Assembly: GCA_035771165.1 (NCBI GenBank) | Contig: JAWNZC010000338.1 | Location: forward strand, 744,001-808,000 | From: Paragorgia papillata | Lineage: Eukaryota > Cnidaria > Anthozoa > Scleralcyonacea > Coralliidae | Direction of reading: 5' to 3' | Length of the DNA: 64,000 nt | In this document: piece by piece, positions 33,438 to 44,784 of the stretch | Position numbering within the stretch: position 1 is the first letter of the stretch | Layout of the letters: each line of letters starts with the position of its first letter | Program-made: the position numbers and the translations under genes | The notes under the pieces: generated by a model | Told to the model about the DNA's origin: nothing | Databases searched by the model: none | Seen by the model: only the letters and a program-made list of their open reading frames with translations

Positions 33438-34715
33438 TTATAAAGTATAACTTCCGTATTTAATCAGTCCCTCGCACGAGCAGACATTCTTGAATTTCCT
33501 ATTTACCTCTTCTCGTGATTTCTTCCGTAATTTGTATTGACTTTACCAATCACCTCAAATTGGTCATCATTTCGTTGCCAAATATTTAACAGTCTAGCCT
33601 AACGAGATCATTGGTATCGTGCTGCATGCCAAAACGGCAACAGACCAAAACAAATTACAGTGCCGGATACAACATGTGGCACGTCTACAACAATAAAGGA
33701 TATAAAAGCTTATCTTAAATTTTTCAGGCAGAGTTCATATGTCTACTAGAAATACATGAATGCAACAACCCCTCACCCGCTTTTACATTCTTTTTTAAAA
33801 CACCCACCCACCCCCTGATTAAAATATGCACTCCTAATATACAGCCAATACAAAAACAAACAGATATAAAAACAAATGATGTTAAATCCTTGGGATATTA
33901 TATTATACAATTTATGGATAGGTCGATAGGATGAGAAAACTGATTTAAATAATTTAATGAAAGTTGAACATATCAAAGCAAAATTTAGATTTCATTATTA
34001 AATTCTGGTTGTAAAAAATATATTGTTTTTAGGAGGTTTCCAAAGGGATTAATTTTAGCAAGCCTTTAAATGTCTTCTCTATGCATGTACATTTTGCAAA
34101 GGCAGTATTAAAAGTAATTAACAGCTCAGAAATTACATTTATAATAGAGTCTGAGATAAAAACAATTCAGTAGAATCGGATTCCAGAAAGAAGAATTCAA
34201 AAGACAACGTTTCAGTCGAAACACAGCCAAGAAAACCAACAAAGCCCATGCGTATTTTTAATAATAAAAAGTGCATGCACGTCCACCACGGTTAATATAA
34301 GCCTTAAAGGTAGTGTTTTAAGTTAGCTTTAGTTAAGCTGACTTATGGTTTGGATGAGCAAAGGGAAAGCACGAAAACGTGAAGCTGAATATTGTTTAGG
34401 TTAAGCGAAAACTTGAAAACAACAAGAATCCTACCGTTAACCACTTTAAGATCATTGATTTGACCATGGACTCACGGAGTGTCTTCAAACCAGGGCTACA
34501 AACACTGCAGATCGAGTTTTTGTTTACCATACGGCGTTTGGTTTCTTCAAGTTCTCTGGTTTCTCTTCAAGATATATCAAACGGGTTGTTTGTATCCTTT
34601 TCTTCGTGCTCCATTTCATTTCGTTTCGTTTAAATAAACGAAAGCAAAACACTATTTGTTTTATAGTTTTCTTCGTCGCTAGTCACCAGTGTCCAACTAT
34701 TCTTACCGCGTGACA
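33438..34715. other. No recognised feature
   Basis: AT-rich sequence with chance ORFs only. Confidence 0.45.
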
Positions 34716-34719
34716 CCGT

Positions 34720-34935
34720 GCCATACATATATATATATATATATATACATATATATAAACTATTTCCAGATTTCGTCTCCCTCGCTTTTTCTCCACGCGT
34801 GTAAAGTGGACTACACGCATGTCGAGATTAGCACCCTCACCGGGCTCCGGGCCTTCGGCCCTACGCCCGGGCTCGGGGAAAAAAACGATTTACATTTGTG
34901 GCTTGTTAATTAGTCTCCATATATATATATTTTTT
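34720..34935. repeat. (TA)n tract and GC-rich hairpin
   Basis: (TA)n at about 34726-34757 and 34918-34931. Between them is a GC-rich stretch (CGGGCTCCGGGCCTTCGGCC, 34841-34878) that folds into nested hairpins and stands out from the AT-rich surroundings. It is probably an element end. Confidence 0.45.
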
Positions 34936-35970
34936 TTTTTATCAAATATTCTGCACACTATTTACAAACAGTCTTTTTCTGAGTTTATTTTATCAGTAGG
35001 GAAACTATTTCCTGTTTATATTGAAGTCGGAAAACAATAATACATAAAATCAAAGTGGAATCTGAAGAAGGCTGCTGGGGACGAATGTATCGATAAATAA
35101 GGATTAGCTAATTATATAGAGGTGGGCGATATATTATTTTTAATATGGATAAAGATCAGTGAGAATCTTAAACAACATGCATGTGAAATTTAGAGTAAAA
35201 AACTGTTTTACGTTGATAGTTTGAGATATTTATTTAATTTTCTTTTAAATCAAGTGTGTTAATAGAAACAAACAAACTTTATCAATGTTATATTATGTAA
35301 TTATTGTCAACAGTCATTAAGATCAGTCACCAACAAGCCTATTACAGGTTGTTCTAACAACTTGGCGCGGTATTGTTATTTAAAAGTTGTTGCAAGATTA
35401 ACAGAAAGCTGCATACTAATGTATTAACTTCGTGAAATAACGCCATTTTTTAGAAATAATTTATATAGTTAAAACGATGTAAAAATCAACTTCCTATACT
35501 TAAAGGATATTTTATATATATTTGGCAATGATTGGATCCGATTTATCCCGTGAGAATTTCTTCTATCCTATGCAGTGTCAGTCCCGTTTGATTTGTTCCT
35601 TTATTTAGCCGGCTTACTATATCTCCCTCACACGAATATAGACATTCTTCAATTTCCCTAACGCTCCCCCTCACTTCCTCGTTAATTTGTGCTGACTTCA
35701 CTACCTTAATTAATCAATTGCCAGATATTGAACAGTTTACCAGACCAAGGCCAAGGTTTAGCCGGTTTTCATGCATCTTGACGACTTTTTTCGCACGAAA
35801 GACTATCCCTTTTGTCTTATTAAGGCTGTTTTACACTAAGCGATATTTTGGAGTGAAGCGACCTTTTGCTTTTGTCTTGGCTGATTAGTTCTACCTGAAA
35901 GCTTACGAGATAAAAGAAAATTCGCTTCGCGCAAAATTTTTCGCCAAGTGGCAAGTAGAAATCCAGCCTT
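34936..35970. other. No recognised feature
   Basis: AT-rich. A CTGAAGAAGGCTGCTGGGGA stretch near 35053 resembles a ruined hammerhead repeat. No gene is seen. Confidence 0.4.
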
Positions 35971-36388
35971 ATTAAGGTCGTTTTTCACTTCAACCGTACC
36001 GTAACGAAACGTAGCATTTTTCTTTGTCTTGTGAGCTCTCGAGCAGAACTAATGACTTTATGCAATTTTAAAACATGAACAGCAGTGTTTTTTCAAAAAA
36101 AATCTAGCTACAATCCTGGACAAAAGTGCTTGGGACACTTTGCGAAAATCGGCAAAATCGGCAAAGTGGCCCAACAATTATTAAGGTCGTTTTTCACTTC
36201 AACCATACCGTAATGAAACGTAGCATTTTTCTTTGTCTTGTGAGCTCTCGAGCAGAACTAATGACTTTATGCAATTTTAAAACATGAACAGCAGTGTTTT
36301 TTCAAAAAAAATCTAGCTACAATCCTGGACAAAAGTGCTTGGGACACTTTGCGAAAATCGGCAAAATCGGCAAAGTGGCCCAACAATT
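35971..36388. repeat. Tandem duplication, 2 x 209 bp
   Basis: The segment beginning ATTAAGGTCGTTTTTCACTT is repeated at 36180 with about two base differences. The unit ends in a small foldback element bounded by TACAATCCTGGACAAAA. The second copy alone retains the mirrored end TTTTGTCCAGGATTGTA (to about 36402). Confidence 0.9.
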
Positions 36389-36599
36389 TTGTCCAGGATT
36401 GTAGGCTTAGCGACGCTCGGGGGCAGAAAGGCACGGGCGGAAAATCAATTATGCGTGTAGGTTAGTTAGGCGGAGCGCGACAATATTTAGACTTGATATA
36501 ATTATAAAACACGTGACGTGAGTGTTTTGAACATCTTATACTTAATTTATATAAAATTCTATGTTCATTAGTAATCTATAAAAAAATTATATGGGAGTA

Positions 36600-36795
36600 T
36601 ATCATCAAGTCGAAAGCATTTAGCCCACAACGCTCCTTCTTTCAGACTACCAGTTGCAAATGTTTGTTTAAACCAAAGACCAATTCCTGGAGTTACAAAC
36701 TTACACTTCGCTTGAACTTCGGATACATTTCTGAACTGTCCAGATAAACGTGAATCGATGGCACAATTTTTTTTATTGTACTGCAATGTAGATCT
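36600..36795 (-). pseudogene. cGAS-like / Mab-21 gene relic (N-terminal piece)
   Basis: On the minus strand the segment GIGLWFKQTFATGSLKEGAL followed by WAKCFRLDD matches residues about 36-65 of the intact gene at 42.0-43.3 kb. That includes the nucleotidyltransferase GS motif. Homology ends before the catalytic E-x-D pair; the frame then runs into unrelated sequence and a stop at about 36568. It is a truncated third copy of the family, adjacent to the frameshifted copy. Confidence 0.7.
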
Positions 36796-37243
36796 TCCAT
36801 CGATCATGCATGTTCATCCCGCCTGTCGTTCTTGCCTTGCCCTTGGTTTATATATGCATACATTTAAAATATTTCTGATGTAATACAAACATGTTTTCAA
36901 TTGCTTTCTCAAATATGAAATATCAACTTCCAATAATAAACATTGCATGCATGGGCTTAATATATTTTTTTCACAGGACTTCCTGGAAGGCGTATTTTTT
37001 TTAAAGAAAATTTTTTATAACGACAATGTTAAGATACTAAACGATTTAAATATTGAAAATAAAAATGTTTCCAGTTTCACTTTTTGAACTTTCCGTTGTT
37101 TTGTAGCTTTCTTGAAAAAAAATATGATTATTTATCCATGTGTGTAAGTCATAAGCTTCACCATGCTGACGAGCCCCAACCAGAGCCAAATAGTTATCCG
37201 TCAATTTTAAATATTAAACGTACATAAAATAAAATACAAACGT

Positions 37244-38529
37244 TTAAATATTAAAATATTTTTTCATTTCCATCAAAAGTTGAAAACGTTTGAACCTTTC
37301 TTTCGTAATTTCTAAGAACTCGCACTCGTTATCTAAAGTTCGAGGAACATAATGTAATGGGTTTTCTATCAGTTCTTTAATCATGTAGCTACAGATAGCA
37401 ATTAATTCTTCAGGATAACCATCAAGCAAATTGATTGAAGGATAAAAAAAATTGGGTAACAAACCATTCTTCAAGAAGTCATTCAATTTTTGGAAAAGCA
37501 TTTTAATGGCTTCTTCGAAATCGACTTCGCCAAATCCGTCTCCTTCTTCTTCCATCAACCACAACATCGTTGTCTTGCAAAAGTAAGATGGCATTGTTTT
37601 ACCACCACTTTCAAATTTTTTGATGTTGGCGTAAAACATAATCTTAAAAAGATAATAGATATTTCGTTGATTCTCTGTGTACTGTACGTGGATGAATAAA
37701 GCATCTCAACTTTTGAAAATGATAATCGCCAAACGTTGCTTGCTTCAATTTCGTTTTCAATCCTAGCAGGTGCTTTAGCGACAATAGATAACAAATGTTG
37801 AGCTTGTGAAACAAGTTGAGGATTGGGCCACTTTCGTTTACGATTTACCCACTGTTGATATTGCAACTGATCAGGCCATGAAGATAACTCAATACAGGGA
37901 ACAGTATCAACTTGTACTTCGCCTAGAACTGCTTCTGCTGATTTTATTTTAATCACTGTTAATGCCGATGGACCATTAGTTGTAAACATAACTTCTGCTT
38001 TACTTGGTTCATCAGGTTGGAGCAGTATGTCTGCTATAAACTCACAACTTTTTTCAAATGGTTTTGATGCAGTCCACTGGCTTTCGATGAATTCTGGCAC
38101 TGAAGAACGGCAAACATCTTTAGTTTGGTTCTTTGGATCAGTTTTAGTCCAGTTGTGATATCTATTTCTAACGTCATCATTCATAGATTGCAATAAGTCA
38201 TTGGTTGTTAACATAAAAAATCCTGGCGAGTTATTAATAGGTTCAAGCTTCTCTTTTATTGTAGCGTCTTCTATTTTTCCAATTGGTGCCATAAAATCAC
38301 CTTCTAGAATGTGAACTACGTCATCAAGTCGAAAGCATTTAGCCAACCATGCTCCTTCTTCCAGACTACCAGCTGCAAATGTTTGGTCAAACCAAAGACC
38401 CATACGAGCAGATAACTTAATTGTGGTTCTGCGTTCTACTATATTTTTTAATTCATTGGAAATAAGTGAATCAGTTTTACAGAGCTTGCTTATTATACTG
38501 TGTATTTTGTCCATCCAGACAAAAGACAT
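37244..38529 (-). pseudogene. cGAS-like receptor / Mab-21 domain protein, frameshifted copy
   Basis: Two minus-strand frames (38529-37555 and 37639-37244) together match the intact copy over nearly its full length. The first has GS at residues 54-55, the metal-binding pair E76/D78, the third-acid region VQVDTVPCIELSSWP and the WRLSFSKVE signature. The break is a 5-bp tandem duplication (TGTAC within TGTGTACTGTACGTGG, about 37677-37692) where the other copy has TGTGTACGTGG. The second frame covers the Mab-21 C-lobe. It is likely a recent pseudogene, unless the duplication is an assembly error or allele. It starts one ATG earlier (MSFVW) than the paralogue. Its upstream homology is interrupted by the element at 38639-39796. 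Confidence 0.85.
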
Positions 38530-38638
38530 CTATATTCTATTATCAGTATATGCTTTTAAAACAGCGACACAATCTCTCTTCGGCAGGAAGAAGGGCGCAA
38601 AGATATACCGGTATCCGGTATAACAAATTGTGAAATCA

Positions 38639-39796
38639 TTAAAGTGCCTATGAAACGAAAATTAAGTCTGTCTTATTTCAAAGAACACTTAAAATGATAG
38701 AGTAACATCGTTTGCAGTTTTTCGTTTTCTTGCTTCGTTCTTGAGATATTTCCGTTTATTTGATATGCAAATTAAACATTTTAACGTCACATGTGCATAA
38801 TGAGTTTTGAAAAAAGTTATATATCTTTGCTATTATCAAACCAAATTAATTTGAATGAAGCATGTGGGTGCCATACCCCTTTTCGTAGCTTCAAATTTGT
38901 TACCAATAAATATACTTCATTATAAAACCGTGAGTTTTTTTATGAATGATATATGCAATAATCTGGCACCACAAAACATATTAAAAATGTTTACAAATGT
39001 AAACCGGATACACACTTATAACACAAGATCTGCAATTGCTGGAAATTACTTTGCTCAACACTTAAATATTAACCAACAAAACAAATCACTTTCCCGATTT
39101 TGAACTAAAATTTGGAATGGTATTCCCGAAGAATTACGTAACCAACACAAAAGTATTTTTAAATCGAAAATAAATACAATACTTTTCCGGGTCTTAGAGA
39201 GTGAGGATGCTTATGTTGATGTCACTACTATACTAACAAAGATAAAAAATATTAGCTAGCAGAACTCAGTTAAAAATATTTGTCAAATATCTACACTATA
39301 TATGCCTCTTTCTTTTCTTTTCTCTTCATTTTATATAACAATCCAACAAAGTACTTACTTTCCACTTCGAGCATTTTATAGATTACTTTAAATATTATAT
39401 TACTGTAACTTTCCTTTCACAACAATATGTTTGTAAATGACACTATACCCGCCTTACATTAGTTTAAAACTATTTGCGGGTTAGTGTATTGCGAAACTAA
39501 AAATTGTAAATGTTATTAATAAAAAATTGAAATTGAAAATTGAAATTGAAATTTCGCAAACAACACTAAACATGTAGATTTTCAAGTGATTATATTTGAC
39601 AATACAAATATATATAACGTTTTCCGATAACTCATTATGCACGTGTGACGTCAAAATGTTTAATTTGCATATCAAACAAACTGAAATATGTCAAGAACGA
39701 AGCAAAGAAACAAAAAAGTGCAAAAGATGTTACTCTGTCATTTTAAGTGTTCTTTCAAATAAGACAAACTTAATTTTCGTTTCATAGGCACTTTAA
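38639..39796. mobile_element. TTAA-flanked MITE, copy 3, with nested LINE
   Basis: Ends TTAAAGTGCCTATGAAACG and CGTTTCATAGGCACTTTAA, with arms of about 180 bp including ATTTGCATATCAAAC and its mirror. It was inserted upstream of the frameshifted cGLR copy. The paralogous flank at 43.4 kb resumes here at about 40008, which gives the insertion a lower age bound. The centre holds a LINE fragment. Confidence 0.8.
38855..39545 (+). mobile_element. LINE 3' fragment nested in the TTAA element
   Basis: The frame FFMNDICNNLAPQNILKMF ... HTYNTRSAIAGNYF continues past a stop at 39101 as IWNGIPEELRNQHKSIFKS. This is the C-terminal tail typical of CR1/L2-like LINE reverse transcriptases. It ends in ATTGAAA-type short repeats at about 39520-39550. 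Confidence 0.7.
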
Positions 39797-40257
39797 ATTC
39801 ACAATGTTCCAGTCAATCCAATTTTTAGAAATACGTCACATGGATCCATACAAAATAGCACCACTAATGCATGTATACCCTCCTGATACAAACACTAGTG
39901 ATTGTGACGTATCCCAAAGGATTCTTTTTTTATTAAATCATTTCACAATTTTCGGCTAGAGATTGTATATTTCATACAACACGGTCGTTCGTGTTGTAAA
40001 CACTACTTACTCTCATGAAGGGTGACTTGAAGTGTTTTAAGTTTTCATCAAGTGCCGATTGCAAAAAAATATTGAACAGATCGGTACTATTGATACAGTT
40101 TATTGAAGTTATTACGAAAAGATTGATATCCGTGCGGCATGGAATTTTTCAAACGAATGCCATAGTAATTTAATAGTTGATCACAAGATTAAAATTAAAA
40201 ATAGATTCTAATTTTTATTTCGGTTACTACTTGTGTTTTGTGTATATTATAATCAAC
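39797..40257. other. Duplicated upstream flank of the cGLR genes
   Basis: Sequence from about 40008 (TGAAGGGTGACTTGAAGTGT, then ACAGTTTATTGAAGTTATT and TTATTTCGGTTACTACTTGT) matches 43428-43650 upstream of the intact copy. It shows that the duplicated unit extends at least 340 bp above the start codon. Confidence 0.65.
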
Positions 40258-40365
40258 AATTAGACAACGAGCACGAGTTTTCTATGAGCGAATAGTCAAC
40301 GAGGCGAAGCCAAGTTGACTATCGCTCATAGAAAACGAGGGCGAGTTGTCTAATTGTTTTAGTAT
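40258..40365. repeat. Palindromic foldback (TTTTCTATGAGCGAATAGTC)
   Basis: CAATTAGACAACGAGCACGA and TTTTCTATGAGCGAATAGTC mirror GACTATCGCTCATAGAAAA and GAGTTGTCTAATTG. It is similar in style to the palindromes at 26.7 and 54.1 kb. Confidence 0.75.
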
Positions 40366-41526
40366 AAATTTACCAACAAAAGTTAAATAAATTCTCGACC
40401 ATAACATATTCTTTGAGGCTCGTTTAATACATTTTTTAACAGCCAAAAACAAACGTTCAACAGTCATTTTGGACATCTGCTTGGCCCGTACAGTAATTGA
40501 TGGAAAATAAAAGTTTTCTTGCATAATTTTGTTTTGTAAAAGTGACAAAAAGTTGAAAGAAACATTCAATTTAGCATATAGTTTACATCACGAAATCTTG
40601 TCATCAGCTAGCGTAATTTTGAAATGTGTTTTGTTTGCAGTTATTTCGTTTCAAACGAACACAGATAAACAATTTAACGATCTTACCATTAATAATTTCC
40701 ATTCTAACCATTTTGTGGCCGTTTTTGTTTTCTGTAGAACGTATTGCTTCGCCTAAATGTTCAATTTCTTCTTTCATTTGCCCACTCGGTTATAATTTCG
40801 GCGCCATTGTTGCTTAACAGAACAACCGCTGGCTCTAATGATCACTGTTCGTGCTATACTACGCATTTTGTCATTGGTCAATTTTTTTTAAATAATGACT
40901 TTCATTGGTTTATCCCAGAGGTTTATATCACCAATTATAAACTCCTGCAATAGCCAATGAAATTCTAGGATTTGCATTATAAACTTGTAAATTTATACTA
41001 ATTAAATTTATAAAGTTGAAATGAAAGTTATTCTTTTTTAAGAAAACCATGGCGGGGGCATATATATAAACTGAATAGGACTTATCCACTAATATATTGA
41101 TCCGTACTTTGAACAACCTAACCCTAATAGAGAGGTTGCTCAATTTTTTCCTATTGATTTGCTGTGTATGATATTTTTTCTCCACTTTTTCTGTGCTGGA
41201 ATTATTTTTTGTTATTTGCTCAATTCATGCATTTCCCTTATAATTTATAAGCCAATCAGCAAAGCCGTATTTCACTGGAAACACTCAATGACAACAGTGC
41301 ATGCATGCTGTCATGTTTTGAAGTGTGGATATATTAAATAAAATCGTGTCAGCTGTTTGGCTAACTTGATCAACCCTTTGTTGAATGGCCAAGGTAAAAG
41401 CTGTCTTTCTCTAGAGCTTGGTGTAGATCATTTTTTATATACTTCGTATTCTAAATACGTACACTTATTAGTTTCAAATCAATAGTAGAAGATGAAATAG
41501 TATGCTTTTTTCTTCATTCTGGGTTA
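40366..41526. other. No recognised feature
   Basis: AT-rich noncoding sequence between the cGLR copies; chance ORFs only. Confidence 0.45.
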
Positions 41527-41990
41527 AAGGATATTTATTTATTTATTTATTTATTTACAAGCTTTGCCAAAAATGGCAGGGAAGTCCCACAGAGCTTGTG
41601 GCTCTATTTATACGGGATCCGAAAAATACAAAATTAACATGAAAAACATTAAAAAATAAATATATAAAGTAACTTCTAACCTAAGACTCGTGAATACATA
41701 AATTAACAGCACATTTTAACAAGACGATCGGACAGAGGACGGCACGAGTGACATTTTATATACACAGACTGCTTTAAAAGTTTGTGGAGTTTCAACATTG
41801 TATACGTGTTCGGTTGCGTGGTGGTAGTATTCTAACAGTTTAGATTTAAATTGACTAATAGAGGTTAACAATTCGCAAATGTGATGGCAAGGAGTTGAAA
41901 ATTCTCGGCGCTCTACAATAAAAGTTGTTCTGAAAAGTTAGAGTGTTTACTTCAGGAATATTTAGAATGATTTCACTTTTTGGTTAGAAC
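41527..41990 (-). mobile_element. LINE 3' fragment with (AAAT)n tail
   Basis: The minus strand reads VERREFSTPCHHICELLTSI, then SQFKSKLLEYYHHAT and NVETPQTFKSSLCI, the extreme C-terminus of an L2-like LINE. It is followed by a 3' untranslated part containing GGGACTTCCCTGCCATTTTT and an (AAAT)n tail at 41532-41557. Confidence 0.65.
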
Positions 41991-42047
41991 GCCTGGATCA
42001 GATATACTGCACTAACATAGATAAATTCGTTGCTTCTATAATTACCA

Positions 42048-43310
42048 TTAAAATGTTTCCATAAGTACAGTTAAAACTTGAACTGAACGTTTTAACTTTT
42101 CTTTCGTAATTTCTAAGAACTCGCACTCGTTATCTAAAGTTCGAGGAACATAATGTAATGGGTTTTCTATCAGTTCTTTGATCATGTAGCTACAGATAGC
42201 AATTAATTCTTCAGGATAACCATCAAGCAAATTGATTGAAGGATAAAAAAAATTGGGTAACAAACCATTCTTCAAGAACTCATTCAATTTTTGGAAAAGC
42301 ATTTTAATGGCTTCTTCGAAATCGACTTCACCAAATCCGTCTCCTTCTTCTTCCATCAACCACAACATCGTTGTCTTGCAAAAGTAAGATGGCATTGTTT
42401 TACCACCACTTTCAAATTTTTTTATGTTGGCGTAAAACATAATCTTAAAAAGATAATAGATATTTCGTTGATTCTCTGTGTACGTGGATGAACAAAGCAT
42501 CTCAACTTTGGAAAATGATAATCGCCAAACGTTGCTTGCTTCAATTTCGTTTTCAACCCTAGGAGGTGCTTTAGCGACAATAGATAACAAATGTTGAGCT
42601 TGTGAAACAAGTTGAGGATTGGGCCACTTTCGTTTACGATTTACCCACTGTTGATATTGCAATTGATCAGGCCATGAAGATAACTCAATACAGGGAACAG
42701 TATCAACTTGTACTTCGCCTAGAACTGCTTCTGCTGATTTTATTTTAATCACTGTTAATGCCGATGGACCATCAGTTGTAAACATAACTTCTGCTTTACT
42801 TGGTTCATCAGGTTGGAGCAGTATGTCTGCTATAAACTCACAACTTTTTTCAAATCGTTTTGATGTAGCCCACTGGCTTTTGATGAATTCTGGCACTGAA
42901 GAATGGCAAACATTTTTAGTTTGGTTGTTTGGATCAGTTTTAGTCCAGTTGTGATATCTATTTCTAACGTCATCTTTCATAGATTGCAATAAGTCATTAG
43001 TTGTTAACATAAAAAATCCTGGCGAGTTATTAATAGGTTCAAGCTTCTCGTTTGTTGTAGGGTGTTCTATTTTTCCAATTGGTGTCATAAAATCAACCTC
43101 AAGAATGTGAACTACATCATCAAGTCGAAAGCATTTAGCCAACCATGCTCCTTCTTCCAGACTACCAGCTGCAAATTTTTGGCGAAACCACCAAAGATTA
43201 ATTCCAGCAGATAACTTTTTAGTTATGCATTCTCCTAGATTTTGTATTTCATTTGAAACAAATGAATCGATTTCACAGAGCTTGCTTATTATACGGTGTA
43301 TTTCGTCCAT
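42048..43310 (-). CDS. cGAS-like receptor (cGLR) / Mab-21 domain nucleotidyltransferase
   Basis: An uninterrupted 420-codon minus-strand ORF, apparently a single exon, starting at an ATG with an in-frame stop shortly upstream. The N-lobe has the nucleotidyltransferase GS motif (49-50, GSLEEG), the metal-binding pair E71/D73 (LEVDFM) and a third acid D203 in VQVDTVPCIELSSWP, so the active site looks complete. The C-lobe begins with the Mab-21/cGAS signature WRLSFSKVE (262-270) and continues with LLPNFFYPSINLLDG. No Cys/His zinc thumb like that of vertebrate cGAS is seen. Such proteins sense foreign or altered nucleic acid and make cyclic dinucleotides that activate STING. Ligand and product here are unknown, and a non-catalytic Mab-21-like role cannot be excluded. 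Paralogues lie at 37.2-38.5 and 36.6 kb on the same strand. Confidence 0.85.
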   Translation of the reverse strand: MDEIHRIISKLCEIDSFVSNEIQNLGECITKKLSAGINLWWFRQKFAAGSLEEGAWLAKCFRLDDVVHILEVDFMTPIGKIEHPTTNEKLEPINNSPGFFMLTTNDLLQSMKDDVRNRYHNWTKTDPNNQTKNVCHSSVPEFIKSQWATSKRFEKSCEFIADILLQPDEPSKAEVMFTTDGPSALTVIKIKSAEAVLGEVQVDTVPCIELSSWPDQLQYQQWVNRKRKWPNPQLVSQAQHLLSIVAKAPPRVENEIEASNVWRLSFSKVEMLCSSTYTENQRNIYYLFKIMFYANIKKFESGGKTMPSYFCKTTMLWLMEEEGDGFGEVDFEEAIKMLFQKLNEFLKNGLLPNFFYPSINLLDGYPEELIAICSYMIKELIENPLHYVPRTLDNECEFLEITKEKLKRSVQVLTVLMETF

Positions 43311-43800
43311 CCAGACAAAATAGATCTATATTCTATTTTCAGTATATGCTTTTAAAACAGCGATACAAAGCAATCTCTGCAGGAAGGAGGGCGCAAAGAT
43401 GCAATATAAAACAAATTACTCACATGAAGCGTGACTTGAAGTATTTTAGCTTTTCAGTTTCGTTGCAAACTAAGACATTAATGAGATCCGTACTATCAAC
43501 ACAGTTTATTGAAGTTATTTAAAATATTGGTATTTGGGCTGCATGTCAGTATTTTTCATACGAATACTATAGTAATTTAATAGTCGATCACAAGACGATT
43601 ACAATTAAAAATAAAGTGTGATTTTTATTTCGGTTACTACTTGTGTTTTGGATAATGTAATTACATGTAAATATACAAAGTTGAATTCAAGTTATTATTC
43701 TTTCTTTAATAAAAACTACGGCAGGGAGCAAATAGGTTTGAGTGGAGATTCCACGGTTGACCAGTCCCATAAGATTTGGTATCTCTGTTACATAAGGTTA
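43311..43800. other. Upstream flank of the intact cGLR gene
   Basis: Shares TCAGTATATGCTTTTAAAAC and GGGCGCAAAGAT with the copy at 38.5 kb and further blocks with 40.0-40.25 kb. The conserved stretch is a candidate promoter region. No clear TATA box stands out. Confidence 0.4.
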
Positions 43801-44080
43801 ATTATTATTACTATTATTATTTCTATTTTTATTATTACTTTTATCGTTATCATTATCATACCACGATTATCACCATCATCAACAGCATTATCATCACCAT
43901 CATCATCATCGTCACCATCATCATCATAATCATCATCATCACCATCGTCAGCAGCATTATTGTCATCATCATCATCACCATCATCATCATCATCGTCACC
44001 ATCATCATAATCACCATCATCACCATCGTCAGCAGCATCGTCATAATTATCATCATCATCATCAACATTTATATTAATAT
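43801..44080. repeat. (ATT)n / (ATC)n trinucleotide tract
   Basis: ATT-rich then CATCATCACC-rich, about 270 bp. It gives false poly-Asp, poly-Met and poly-Ile ORFs on both strands. Confidence 0.95.
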
Positions 44081-44784
44081 TAACAACATCATGCCATCGT
44101 TGGTCATTAACATTATTTTTCATTACTTTTACATGCACTGCTCATCTTGGTTTGCACTTGACGTCATGGCGGCCATGTTGGAAGAACTTTAACAAAAGAA
44201 TGTCATTATTGCATTTGGAGTATGTTTTCCTCCAACTGCATGGCCGTCGTATCATTGTCTCCTAAATCTCAAGGGATTGATTGCAAACCACCAATAGTGA
44301 CAAAACAGCCTGGCGTCAGAGCAGCGTACGAGACTTTGAAGCTTGATAATGAATGAAGTTACTTCGTGTAATTTCAGATATATATGATGAATGAAGTTCT
44401 TTCTAGTCAACATATAGTCAACATAGTACTCAGGTCAACGGCAAAGGTCTCAGACCGCATTATCAGCCTCACTGCATCAGCTTTTGGCTTTGGCAGATAA
44501 CACAGACTTCGACCTTGATAATTCTTGACATCGAAAAAGTCTCATCCAATAATTTGTTCAGTATATGTCGTAATTATAACTCTAACATAAACCCTAACTT
44601 TATAGAGCTTACCTTATAAAATGTCGATAAACAATTTCACTCGTAGACAAGGAAAGCAATTGGAAAAAAATATTTTTCTCGAGGTTTGGCATTTTATGAC
44701 TGACTCGAAAGCAGCTGGAAATGAACATACATATGGAAATTCCATCTATGTACAAATCCCTCGTGGACATTTGTGGATGCTCCA
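44081..44784. other. No recognised feature
   Basis: Noncoding. The stretch from GGTCTCAGACCGCATTATCA to TTGATAATTCTTGAC (about 44445-44530) is partly palindromic, like one at 24.43 kb. Confidence 0.4.

Noticed and set aside
35050..35090. Hammerhead-like CTGAAGAAGGCTGCTGGGGACGA
   Set aside because: Stem II does not pair and the GAAA box is GAAU, so it is at best a ruined copy.
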